In this document: in pieces, positions 1-6,928 of the stretch | How positions within the stretch are numbered: the stretch's first letter is position 1 | How the letters are laid out: each line of letters starts with the position of its first letter | Source: a virus | Strand: one strand, 5' to 3' | DNA length: 30,803 nucleotides | IMG/VR virus record: IMGVR_UViG_3300007514_000046 | Coordinates: 1-30,803 of that record | Position numbers and translations under genes: made by a program | Notes under the pieces: model-generated | The model's input: the letters and a program-made list of their open reading frames with translations, nothing else | Database searches by the model: none | Told to the model about the DNA's origin: nothing

Positions 1-180
1 GTTCGCTCCATAGATGATTGGAACAACAATCTTTGCGCCACCGCTAACTGTTCGCATTGTTGACGAATTTGTCAACGCATAGAACAGTGGACGAGCCGAA
101 AAGACGTTATCAACCAGCTTAGGAACGTAATTGTTGAGAGTCGTAGTCAGAATCTCATCGAAATTGCTGTTTCCAGCCAT
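1..180 (-). CDS. Major capsid protein, N-terminal part (cut by window edge)
   Basis: The first 60 codons of a gene that runs off the left edge. The start reads MAGNSNFDEILTTTLNNYVP and continues with a VFSARPLFYAL stretch. This looks like the N-terminal arm of many phage major capsid proteins, which form the icosahedral shell. The ATG at 180 has a good Shine-Dalgarno (AGGAG on the minus strand, 188-192). It lies directly downstream of the scaffolding gene, the normal order portal, scaffold, capsid, and this context is the stronger evidence. The HK97-fold core is outside the window, so the fold cannot be checked here. Confidence 0.75.
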   Translation of the reverse strand, partial: MAGNSNFDEILTTTLNNYVPKLVDNVFSARPLFYALTNSSTMRTVSGGAKIVVPIIYGAN

Positions 181-198
181 TTACATTCTCCTAAAAGG

Positions 199-924
199 TT
201 AAGTGCCTAATTGTTCTTTTGCCAATGCGAACGCTTCTCTGATACTGGTAACACTTTTCGGAGCCTGAGTTTGGGTTCCCGCTTGGGTTGACCCTCCAGT
301 TGTGACAACGGCTGCCGCTGAACGCTTACTATCTGTAATATCACGTTCTTCTTGCAGCTTATCTGCCGTCAATTTGACATCGTTGAACTGCCAATGTGCG
401 TATGCTGCATCAAGATTTGGGATCTTATGCTTCATAGCGTGATTCAACAGTTCTTGCCGATCAAACTCTCCGTACTGTTCTTGTAGTTTCAGAACTTCAC
501 GTTCCACTGACCGCTGACGTTCAACAGCTTCTTGCTGTTCGATTTTGGCTTCAAGTAGTCGAAGTTTCTTTTCCGTTGGGTCAAGATATTCGTCATCCTC
601 AAAATTATCGTTCCCCAGATCCACAGAAACGTCTAGCGTTTGAGCTAGTGCCTCTAACGTGGCTTTAGGGTCTGCCTCTAAGGCAGAAACGATTGCTTCT
701 GCTTGCTGAAGCCGTTCTTTTTCAGCGGCTATTTCTTGCGTCTTGCGAGTGTAATCCGCTTGACGCTGGTATCCGTTTTGAAGCTCTTCCAAACTGACCT
801 GCTGTTCCTCACCGTCAACTTTGACGACATATAGCTCACCAGGTTCTTGTAAAGCTTCATTTGTGGTGTCTGGAGTGTCATAATCGACTGGTTCCTCGAC
901 CACTGTTTCTTCTATTTCGGGCAC
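199..924 (-). CDS. Capsid scaffolding protein
   Basis: A 241-aa, highly acidic and mostly helical protein starting at GTG 924, with AGGAG at 931-935 in front. After an acidic N-terminus (about residues 1-28) comes a segment with YVVKVDGEEQQVSLEELQNG then YQRQADYTRKTQE. This pattern is very common in phage scaffold proteins. Residues about 60-80 and 115-150 have coiled-coil character. Scaffolds organise capsid subunits inside the prohead and leave before or during packaging. Its place between portal and capsid genes agrees. A fused protease domain is not visible. Confidence 0.85.
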   Translation of the reverse strand: MPEIEETVVEEPVDYDTPDTTNEALQEPGELYVVKVDGEEQQVSLEELQNGYQRQADYTRKTQEIAAEKERLQQAEAIVSALEADPKATLEALAQTLDVSVDLGNDNFEDDEYLDPTEKKLRLLEAKIEQQEAVERQRSVEREVLKLQEQYGEFDRQELLNHAMKHKIPNLDAAYAHWQFNDVKLTADKLQEERDITDSKRSAAAVVTTGGSTQAGTQTQAPKSVTSIREAFALAKEQLGT

Positions 925-981
925 AAGCCCCTCCTACGAGTCCTAAATGGTTACTCAACCGTAACTGCAGGGGTGTCCCAC

Positions 982-2862
982 TTAGAGTGCTGGAAGATCC
1001 ATTCCCATCTGATTTTGGAGTTGCAGCAACAGTTCAGGAGGCACACCACCCGTTGGAGCAAACGCACTTCCCTGAGGAGCCATCACGTTGGGATCAACAC
1101 CTCCAGGTATCGGAGCACCCTGTTCTTCAGGGGGAATTTGCCCTTCTTCTGCCGCCACAGCCTGATCAGGGGCTTGCATCAAAAACTTTTCAGGATCTTT
1201 GATTCCGAAACCAGATTCCAGAACATGCACAGCGAGAGCTTGTGGATCTATAACGGTTCCAACCATCGGAGCAATCGCATTCATCAAACTGATGGCTTGC
1301 TGCTTCCGAATAGTTTCATTCATCGGCTGCGTAGAGCCCGCCTGAACGGAGAAATCGTATTCACCAACAATGTCTTCACGCTCATAGCTCACAAAAGTGT
1401 CTTCACCATTGATCGTGACTCTAGCCATCTGTTGACCAGTCATAAATTGTTGCATGAGTTGCAAAACTCGCCGCGCAACCTTAGAAATACTCAACTCAAC
1501 AATAGCCAACTTATCTGCAGCCCGAGCATTCTGAGCATCAGCAATAATGCTGGCTTCGGTAGCTGTGCGCCGTATCTCAGGCATAGCTCCACGAGCATAT
1601 TCCGAGATACCTGAGACTGTGTTTATGTCTTGTTCAATAATATCAGAATACGCATAAATTTCTGGGCTGATTGGCACCTGAGGCATTGGAATAACAACCT
1701 CATTCAAAGGACGGTTCTCGTCCACAACGGGAACCATTCGCCCATCTTCTTCAGATTCTAAAGCTTCGCGTCCTTCAGGACCGAAAGATCGTTCGTGATA
1801 CAAATACTTTCGGGCATAACGTTTTCTGTCATTCATCAACTGAGAACGTGTCTTATCGAGCTCCAACTGTAAAGATTCGATGGATTCTAAATCACCAATC
1901 GGATAGAACTGGCCTGGAACATCATAGTTACGAAGCATCGTAAACGGATGACCATAGGCGTAAGGCATCGGTGTTGGATCAACAAGGAACTCTTCGCCAC
2001 CCTCAGCATATATTGCCACAGTGTTAGTTACGATGTCATAAAATTCCCAAACGACCACCTGATCCTCAAGAAATTCCCATCGATCATCACTCATCGCATA
2101 GGTGTCTTGATTCAAATTGTAGTCGGCATTAGCTGCAAGTCGCCGTCGAGCACTAGGCTTATATCGAGGATCTTGCTTTGCTTCCTCCAAAGGTCGAGAT
2201 ATGCGTTGAGCAATCCACTTAGCGTCCTCAAGACACGTTGCAGCAGGGTCCACAAACATGTCGAACGGCGAAATTCGTTCAACAAACGGCTGATCTTCAA
2301 CAACACGCATCACCGTTGTCGGAATATTTGCTGCAACATCCCCAGGTGAAGGCAACCCTCCAGCCAAACTCGGAGTTTCAGCAGCAAAAGTATCGATTTC
2401 GGATAACGCAGTCTCAAACATGACATCACGTTCATCCTCACTGATCTGCTGCTCCTGTTCAACAAACTTCCAACCTGTTTTGATCCATCCATGACCAAAA
2501 ATTAGGAAATCTTTAACAGTGCGCCGAAACGGTGTCCTGAAATCGTGATGTTTCCAAAGATAGTTAGCTACAGCCTCAACGAAAGCCGCTCGATCACGAT
2601 TCTCTGGATTAGTGGCCTGAACAACAACCTTCGGGTAGTTAACGGCAACGCTAGGAGCAATAACGTTAATAGTCGAAAACGCTAAATTAACTGCTATCAG
2701 GTCAGACTTTGTTGCAGTTGTAGCAGGCCAATGTTTGCCTTTGTACATGTCAACAAGTCGTCGCCAAGTCTGTTCGTACTGTTCCTGGTCACGCCAACGC
2801 TGACATTTCTCAACTTTGTCGATATAACTTTCAAGTTTTTCTTGCCGCGTTTTGCGAGCCAT
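982..2862 (-). CDS. Portal protein
   Basis: A 626-aa protein that would form the dodecameric ring at the capsid vertex through which DNA enters and leaves. The N-terminus is basic and helical (MARKTRQEKLESYIDKVEKC), followed by DMYKGKHWP and an INVIAPSVAVNYPKVVVQA segment, typical of large portal proteins of phages that also carry a scaffold gene. A long central stem region holds ELDKTRSQLMNDRKRYARKY. The final 70 residues or so are rich in Gly, Pro and Gln. The start lies 2 nt after the stop of the upstream small gene. It is between terminase and scaffold, the canonical position. Confidence 0.88.
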   Translation of the reverse strand: MARKTRQEKLESYIDKVEKCQRWRDQEQYEQTWRRLVDMYKGKHWPATTATKSDLIAVNLAFSTINVIAPSVAVNYPKVVVQATNPENRDRAAFVEAVANYLWKHHDFRTPFRRTVKDFLIFGHGWIKTGWKFVEQEQQISEDERDVMFETALSEIDTFAAETPSLAGGLPSPGDVAANIPTTVMRVVEDQPFVERISPFDMFVDPAATCLEDAKWIAQRISRPLEEAKQDPRYKPSARRRLAANADYNLNQDTYAMSDDRWEFLEDQVVVWEFYDIVTNTVAIYAEGGEEFLVDPTPMPYAYGHPFTMLRNYDVPGQFYPIGDLESIESLQLELDKTRSQLMNDRKRYARKYLYHERSFGPEGREALESEEDGRMVPVVDENRPLNEVVIPMPQVPISPEIYAYSDIIEQDINTVSGISEYARGAMPEIRRTATEASIIADAQNARAADKLAIVELSISKVARRVLQLMQQFMTGQQMARVTINGEDTFVSYEREDIVGEYDFSVQAGSTQPMNETIRKQQAISLMNAIAPMVGTVIDPQALAVHVLESGFGIKDPEKFLMQAPDQAVAAEEGQIPPEEQGAPIPGGVDPNVMAPQGSAFAPTGGVPPELLLQLQNQMGMDLPAL

Positions 2863-2863
2863 A

Positions 2864-3133
2864 TCAGAATTGAACCTTCTCTGGAAGCTTCTCTACGTTT
2901 CGTCCAGTCGCAGTAGCTTCAGCATAAACTTTAGCTTCTCGCTCGCGTCTAGTTAAACCCTGCTCATCTCGGGGGAGAATCGACTGGTAGCCTTGCCCCG
3001 TTGACACAGTGATTGACTTTAGGCGCAAATGGCGTTCATAGAGTTCCCTGAGTTCTGATAAAGGCGCATCTCGACGTGCCAGAACGTATTCAGCGAACTC
3101 TTCAAACGTGGCCCCATCAGGTAGGACCGCCAC
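2864..3133 (-). CDS. Small conserved-looking protein of the head operon
   Basis: An 89-aa protein with start GTG at 3133, two nucleotides after the stop of the upstream gene. The sequence is charged and helical: FEEFAEYVLARRDAPLSELRELYERHLRLKS, seen here in two parts, then a Glu/Arg-rich region (TRREREAKVYAEATATGRNV). No catalytic motif or membrane segment is visible. It sits between terminase and portal in the same transcript, so a role in head assembly or packaging is possible but unproven. I do not recognise a family. Confidence 0.6.
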   Translation of the reverse strand: MAVLPDGATFEEFAEYVLARRDAPLSELRELYERHLRLKSITVSTGQGYQSILPRDEQGLTRREREAKVYAEATATGRNVEKLPEKVQF

Positions 3134-3135
3134 AA

Positions 3136-3414
3136 TTAGCCAGCGTCGTGGCCGCGTAGATTAGGTTGTTTACCTGGTTCTACTTTGCCGGTAATCCCAT
3201 GCTGATTCTTGGGTGTAGTACGGCCACTTACTTCGCCGTAACCACCTGTTTGGTTAGCGTACTTTGGGCTATCCAAACGCTGATCTGGGGATTGGCCGCC
3301 ACCAGGCCGCCAAATAGGGTTAGCTGAAACGCTTGAACCACGCTCCATTTTGGCATTTTTCCCTTTGGCACCATCGATAGTGCCGCCAGGAGTATGAGCG
3401 ATGTTTCTTCCCAT
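3136..3414 (-). CDS. Small Gly/Asn-rich protein of the head operon
   Basis: A 92-aa protein. The ATG at 3414 is preferred because GGAG lies five bases upstream; the codon before it (TTG, 3417) is an alternative. The protein is low in hydrophobic residues and rich in Gly, Asn, Pro, Lys and Arg (for example RNIAHTPGGTIDGAKGKNAK), suggesting a mostly disordered, basic polypeptide. It lies downstream of the terminase nuclease gene with a short gap and just upstream of the 89-aa gene. Function is unknown. Confidence 0.55.
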   Translation of the reverse strand: MGRNIAHTPGGTIDGAKGKNAKMERGSSVSANPIWRPGGGQSPDQRLDSPKYANQTGGYGEVSGRTTPKNQHGITGKVEPGKQPNLRGHDAG

Positions 3415-3446
3415 CAAAACTCCAATAAAGTCGACTACCCATTGCT

Positions 3447-4121
3447 TCAGGGTGTCCCACGAATATTGTTTGCTCCTATTTGGAAAGGATCTTTTTCATT
3501 GCGATTACTGTTAGCAAGACGGGCAAACCAATCAACAGTCCAATAATCATCATGTTTTTCAACATACTCAGGAGCATGAGCATACTTCCTCATCTGGTTA
3601 GCCAAAGCTAACGCCATTACACGGTCATCAAACGGAGAACCCGACATACCGCCTCGCTCATTACGAACAAAAGTTCTGAGCTCAGCCACAGTATGCTTAT
3701 CGTAAAGCGTTAACTCTTCATTTCGTAACGCCGATCCGAGTTCATCGATCATCAACGGCTTCGAAGTTCTAGTAGTTTTCCAACCATACTCTTGCGAAAC
3801 CCTGTTATTCACTTGATTCAGAGCTCGACGCCGAAACAATCTCGGATACCCCAAATGACGCAACTCTGTGATCGTTGTCAAACCATGGTTATTTGACTCC
3901 ACGCAACACAACGCATCCAAATAGTAAAGACCCACAGCGTGCACTTCTTCAGCCAGTTCGTCAGGCGCTATATGTCCATGCCAAATAGCGGCCTGCTCCC
4001 CAGTGTTAATATCCAAAACCTGAATAACACTGTAATCCCCATGTTTCAGCCCCTCAGCCGTATCAACACCCATCACATAGGCGTGCCGAGACTCAGGTTC
4101 CTCAAAAACAGTGAACGTCAT
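3447..4121 (-). CDS. Terminase large subunit, nuclease part (separate gene)
   Basis: A 224-aa RNase H-like nuclease domain of the phage packaging terminase, which cuts concatemeric DNA. Likely acidic metal-binding residues are D20 (VMGVDTAEG), E75 (CCVESNNHG) and D165/D166 (SPFDDRVMALALA), the usual three-site pattern of TerL nucleases. In most phages this domain is fused behind the ATPase. Here it is its own gene, overlapping the ATPase gene by ATGA (4118-4121). A GGAG lies eight bases before the ATG, so independent initiation looks real. The two halves together (518 aa) equal a normal full-length TerL. Confidence 0.87.
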   Translation of the reverse strand: MTFTVFEEPESRHAYVMGVDTAEGLKHGDYSVIQVLDINTGEQAAIWHGHIAPDELAEEVHAVGLYYLDALCCVESNNHGLTTITELRHLGYPRLFRRRALNQVNNRVSQEYGWKTTRTSKPLMIDELGSALRNEELTLYDKHTVAELRTFVRNERGGMSGSPFDDRVMALALANQMRKYAHAPEYVEKHDDYWTVDWFARLANSNRNEKDPFQIGANNIRGTP

Positions 4122-5002
4122 CTTCGGAACTCCACATGATTACCTTTACGCCACATGTACCCCTGAATCCCAGGGCGAACAAACTTACTCATCTCATCCA
4201 AAATATCTAGATCAAACACAGGGTTCCCTGAACGAATAAACGCTTCCTCAGGAGTAGTCGGATATTCCTGGGCAAGCTGCCACGGCAACATCGACTCGAC
4301 CTTGCCCTGATACCACGCATCGCCACGATCCTCAGTAGCAGACCACGGAAAAAACATTGGACTAAAATTGTTGGCCCCCGTTGTGGACCCCACCCAAAGA
4401 TCATGGAAAAAGTTTCCCGAACCATTAGCAGTACTTAAACCAATGATACGGCCACCAACGTCAGCCACAGGCTCTATCGAAGCCCACGCTTCCTCTGGAT
4501 TCGGTAAGAAAGCCCACTCGTCAACCACAATAAGTGTCGCCGATTCGCCACGGGCAGGATCCGAAGCAGAAGGCATCGACGTAATCTGGCTTCCGTTGTC
4601 GAACCCCATTCGCTGCTGATGCTCAACCAAAGACTTAGGTCCACGTTCAATCATCCATTTCGGTAAATGCTGGAACCCGTACTTCGTTTTACGCAACAAC
4701 AAAACCGCTTCACGTTCAGTACGAGACAAATCAATAATGTTTTGATCGGCCTTAAAAAAAGCTAACCAAAACTGGTGGGCAGCCACCAACGTCGTCCACC
4801 CAATCTGACGGGCTTTCAACGTCAACGAATAACGCTCACTTTCCCATTCTTTCAACGCAGAACGCTGCGCTTCTCTCAAAGCAAACAAAATTCGTCCATG
4901 CGCTGGATGAGCGATAGACCAATAGTTCTCCAAGAAGTAGACTTCACTACGGCAGCATTTACGCCACTCCACTTCCCTCTTTAATTCATCGAGTCTACTC
5001 AT
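4118..5002 (-). CDS. Terminase large subunit, ATPase part (separate gene)
   Basis: A 294-aa ATPase motor domain of the packaging terminase. The Walker A-type loop is KARQIGWTT (residues 63-71). Walker B is LIVVDEWAF (157-165, D161 and catalytic E162). The coupling motif is GLSTANGSGN (188-197). The protein ends with FRR just where a nuclease domain would normally continue. The start ATG (5002) shares the four bases CATG (5000-5003) with the start codon of the divergent oxygenase gene. No good Shine-Dalgarno is seen for it. It would act with TerS (6363-6812) and the separate nuclease gene on the portal. Confidence 0.88.
   Translation of the reverse strand: MSRLDELKREVEWRKCCRSEVYFLENYWSIAHPAHGRILFALREAQRSALKEWESERYSLTLKARQIGWTTLVAAHQFWLAFFKADQNIIDLSRTEREAVLLLRKTKYGFQHLPKWMIERGPKSLVEHQQRMGFDNGSQITSMPSASDPARGESATLIVVDEWAFLPNPEEAWASIEPVADVGGRIIGLSTANGSGNFFHDLWVGSTTGANNFSPMFFPWSATEDRGDAWYQGKVESMLPWQLAQEYPTTPEEAFIRSGNPVFDLDILDEMSKFVRPGIQGYMWRKGNHVEFRR
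4958..4985 (+). promoter_or_regulatory. Possible promoter for the antisense oxygenase gene
   Basis: A TTTACG (4958-4963) and a TTTAAT (4980-4985) are separated by 16 bases and point towards the oxygenase start at 5001. They lie inside the 5' end of the terminase ATPase gene. Transcription from here would begin only about 8-10 bases before the ATG, giving an almost leaderless mRNA, which would explain the missing Shine-Dalgarno. The match to consensus is weak. Confidence 0.2.
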
Positions 5003-5609
5003 GCTTACTAACCATTACTGGTACGTCCCAAAGGCGCTAAGCCAACAGCAATGCGACGAGATTCAACACGTCGCTGCTGACCACCAAAAAATCGAAGGAA
5101 TACATTTCGGACATACCCCAGAACATCGAGACTCCCAAATTTCTTGGATTTATGATCCAAAAGTATCCGACCCCATTGCTGCCAATATGCGTCAAGCCAA
5201 CATAGAAGCAGGATGGCAATATGAGCTACAAATACCAGAAGCCGTCCAATACAGTCGATACCAAAACGAAGGGCACTACAACTGGCACATTGATGGTAAT
5301 TCTGACAACCACGCTGCACGCAAATATCTTCCAGAAGTTCCCCATCCGATACCACTAAACCTCACCCCACTCCCCCAACTCCAAGGACTTGTCCGAAAAC
5401 TCTCTGCAACAGTCAACCTATCACACCCCACAGAATACGAAGGAGGAGAACTTCAAATCCGCTGTTATGACCAACTACACATTTTCAACGACGCACCCAG
5501 AGGATCAATGGCCATCTTCCCAAGTTTCTTGGAACACAGAATCACTCCGATCACCTCAGGGGAACGACACAGCGCAGTCATGTGGTACAACGGAAAACCA
5601 TTCCACTAA
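5001..5609 (+). CDS. 2-oxoglutarate/Fe(II)-dependent oxygenase (prolyl 4-hydroxylase-like)
   Basis: A 202-aa double-stranded beta-helix dioxygenase. It carries the Fe(II) triad H96-x-D98 (NWHIDGN) and H179 (FLEHRITPI). R189 (SGERHSAV) is placed to bind 2-oxoglutarate, and the LSATVNLSHPTEYEGGEL core (134-151) is typical of the P4Hc/PKHD group. Such enzymes couple 2OG decarboxylation to hydroxylation of a protein, nucleic acid or small molecule; the substrate here cannot be told. They are frequent in aquatic phages. The gene is on the plus strand inside a minus-strand operon. Its ATG overlaps the TerL start and its TAA overlaps the ferredoxin stop (5606-5609), so no base is spare on either side. 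Confidence 0.87.
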   Translation: MLTNHYWYVPKALSQQQCDEIQHVAADHQKIEGIHFGHTPEHRDSQISWIYDPKVSDPIAANMRQANIEAGWQYELQIPEAVQYSRYQNEGHYNWHIDGNSDNHAARKYLPEVPHPIPLNLTPLPQLQGLVRKLSATVNLSHPTEYEGGELQIRCYDQLHIFNDAPRGSMAIFPSFLEHRITPITSGERHSAVMWYNGKPFH

Positions 5610-5842
5610 GACACCTCAATAAAAATACACTCCCCAGGGCACTCCTCAGCGGACTCAATCACCGCATCCAAAAGCTCCTCCCCAAAAGAAGCCAACCCCA
5701 AAGCCCCACCAGGGTCATCAAAAACGTGGCCACCCTCCTGCACGTAAGCCAAACCATCGTCACGCATCACAAAAACATCTGGAGCAATCTCCGCACACAA
5801 ACCATCACCCGTGCACAAATCTTGGTCAATCCAAACCTTCAT
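5606..5842 (-). CDS. Ferredoxin, single cluster, CxxDxxC type
   Basis: A 78-aa small electron carrier. The start at 5842 (MKVWIDQDLC) is chosen because it forms a TGATG overlap with the upstream peptide gene and begins the ferredoxin fold; an upstream ATG at 5866 would add 8 unlikely residues. C10-T-G-D13-G-L-C16 followed by IAPDVF, and C68-P at the end, give the ligand set seen in Pyrococcus furiosus ferredoxin, where Asp replaces one Cys at a [4Fe-4S] cluster. A [3Fe-4S] form is the alternative. An extra Cys occurs at C72. The protein is acidic, with no membrane segment. The electron partner is unknown. Confidence 0.85.
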   Translation of the reverse strand: MKVWIDQDLCTGDGLCAEIAPDVFVMRDDGLAYVQEGGHVFDDPGGALGLASFGEELLDAVIESAEECPGECIFIEVS

Positions 5843-5931
5843 CAGCCATCCATATGTCCACAACAATCACAATGATTACAACTACAAGGACACGACTCGC
5901 AACGGCAATTCGGACACTTTGCTTTCACCAT
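5842..5931 (-). CDS. 29-aa cysteine-rich peptide (metallothionein-like spacing)
   Basis: A short open frame of 29 codons plus stop. Its ATG overlaps the TAA of the upstream membrane-protein gene (TAATG at 5931). Its TGA overlaps the ATG of the ferredoxin (TGATG at 5842). Nine of 29 residues are Cys, at positions 6, 9, 11, 14, 16, 18, 21, 23 and 24, as CPNCRC, CPCSC and CDCC, with two His. The CxC and CxxC spacing recalls metallothioneins and zinc or iron-sulfur scaffold peptides. That it is translated is inferred from perfect coupling to both neighbours and the biased composition. Metal binding is a hypothesis. Confidence 0.62.
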   Translation of the reverse strand: MVKAKCPNCRCESCPCSCNHCDCCGHMDG

Positions 5932-6209
5932 TAGCAGTCCAGATCTTTCTTCAACCGCTCCCAAACAGCCCACTGAGATTCAGTCCACGTATGATCAATC
6001 GTATTATACAACTGCGAACACTGAGGCCCATAACCCGTACCCGAAAGCAACGGAGGAGCCTCCTCCACCTCACCCCCACCAGGCCACAACATCATAAGAC
6101 CAGAAACAGCAGCAATAAGAGCCACAACAGCAGCCGTAACAGCTTTAACCATCTTTTTGAGGGCTTCGGCCCAAACATCAGTTCGTTCAGCAACATCTTC
6201 AATCGTCAT
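5931..6209 (-). CDS. Small membrane protein with one predicted helix
   Basis: A 92-aa protein. The ATG at 6209 is chosen because a G-rich Shine-Dalgarno (GGGGGG on the minus strand, about 6212-6217) lies just upstream. Residues 1-22 are polar and charged. Residues 23-42 (AVTAAVVALIAAVSGLMMLW) form a likely transmembrane helix. The rest (GTGYGPQCSQLYNTID and a Trp-rich helix) would be on the far side, ending in Cys. It is in the same operon as the Cys-rich peptide and ferredoxin. It might anchor a complex or act as a small holin- or spanin-like factor, but there is no direct evidence. Confidence 0.65.
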   Translation of the reverse strand: MTIEDVAERTDVWAEALKKMVKAVTAAVVALIAAVSGLMMLWPGGGEVEEAPPLLSGTGYGPQCSQLYNTIDHTWTESQWAVWERLKKDLDC

Positions 6210-6217
6210 CCGCCCCC

Positions 6218-6370
6218 CTACTGGCAGGAATCGCACACCTCATATCCATCAACAGTGCACTCCAACATTTCATCATCCAAAAACGGGTCAATCAACAACT
6301 CAGGTCGCTCCCCCATCTCCTCAAGTTGCATCCACATACCGTCATCACGCAAATCCTGAAGCTCACTCAT
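6218..6370 (-). CDS. 50-aa acidic protein with Cys-rich end
   Basis: A 50-aa protein. The start ATG at 6370 (MSELQDLRDDG) overlaps the end of the TerS gene by 8 nt, and the protein then continues to a TAG at 6218. An upstream extension in the same frame crosses TerS and is hydrophobic and Met/Leu-rich, as expected for a shadow frame, so it was dropped. The protein is acidic (LLIDPFLDDEMLE) and finishes with C38-x7-C46-x2-C49. It is the first of three consecutive genes whose products end in, or consist of, cysteine motifs before the ferredoxin. Function is unknown. Confidence 0.6.
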   Translation of the reverse strand: MSELQDLRDDGMWMQLEEMGERPELLIDPFLDDEMLECTVDGYEVCDSCQ

Positions 6371-6812
6371 CAGAACCCCGAAGCCCATCCAAAAGACCTT
6401 CGAGTTCCTGAACCAACGCATCATCACTAAGAGACGCAGCATCATCATCAACAATGATCTGACGCTTCGGAGTAAACCGATCAACATACTGAAGATACAA
6501 AGACGCAGCCTTCACATCCCCCTGAGCAGCCTCCTTATAAACCGCATCAATCACAGACTGCACACGCTCCACATGAATATTCAACTCCGCAGCACGAGCC
6601 TCCCACTCCTTACGAAACCGAGGATCACGCTTCCAACGACGCAAAGAATCCTGATGCACACCATTCTCAACAGCCCACTCCCGCTGCGTCTGCGGAACAC
6701 GATCAGGCCCCAACAGCAACCAATCCAAAAAACCTCTCCAAAGATCAGGCATAACCTGCTCCCCAGTCTCAGGATTGGTTACCCAACCCTTACCTCCACC
6801 GTTCTGCGGCAT
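6363..6812 (-). CDS. Terminase small subunit
   Basis: A 149-aa protein. The start ATG at 6812 (MPQNGGGKGW) has AGGAG at about six bases; a longer reading from 6977 begins with low-complexity hydrophobic sequence and was rejected. Residues 43-62 (QREWAVENGVHQDSLRRW) form a helix-turn-helix like those of phBC6A51-type small terminases. A long helical segment follows (VIDAVYKEAAQGDVKAASLYLQY, in parts) that would form the oligomer core. The acidic C-terminus (VDDDAASLSDD onward) would contact the large subunit. TerS recognises the packaging site on DNA. It is first in the minus-strand packaging operon. Confidence 0.8.
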   Translation of the reverse strand: MPQNGGGKGWVTNPETGEQVMPDLWRGFLDWLLLGPDRVPQTQREWAVENGVHQDSLRRWKRDPRFRKEWEARAAELNIHVERVQSVIDAVYKEAAQGDVKAASLYLQYVDRFTPKRQIIVDDDAASLSDDALVQELEGLLDGLRGSDE

Positions 6813-6843
6813 TCCAACTCCTATCGTCATAAACAGTCTTTTC

Positions 6844-6879
6844 TGTCCCAATAAAAAAAATAGCAAACATTTTGGGACA
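6844..6879. promoter_or_regulatory. Perfect 8-bp inverted repeat around an A-tract, TerS leader
   Basis: TGTCCCAA (6844-6851) and TTGGGACA (6872-6879) are exact reverse complements separated by 20 bases that include eight A residues. The element lies 32-67 bases upstream of the TerS start, so it is in the leader or promoter of the packaging operon. It could be a repressor or activator site on bent DNA, or a hairpin in the mRNA leader. As a terminator for leftward transcription it would lack a following T-run. Confidence 0.45.
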
Positions 6880-6913
6880 CCGCAGTCACATAGATAGCAG
6901 CTAGCGCGATCGG

Positions 6914-6928
6914 GTGACCTACGGTCAC
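6914..6928. promoter_or_regulatory. GTGACC-TAC-GGTCAC palindrome, possible operator
   Basis: A perfect inverted repeat with six-base arms around a three-base centre, about 100 bases upstream of TerS. Short palindromes of this size are typical for dimeric helix-turn-helix regulators. It is just upstream (for leftward transcription) of a TATCTA-like -10. No phage repressor gene is visible in the window, so the binding protein would be the 96-aa HTH protein at 18130, a protein elsewhere in the genome, or a host factor. Confidence 0.35.

Noticed and set aside
5811-6359. 182-codon plus-strand frame opposite ferredoxin and membrane-protein genes
   Set aside because: His/Asn/Ser/Pro-rich shadow of the opposite strand; crosses several well-supported coupled genes.
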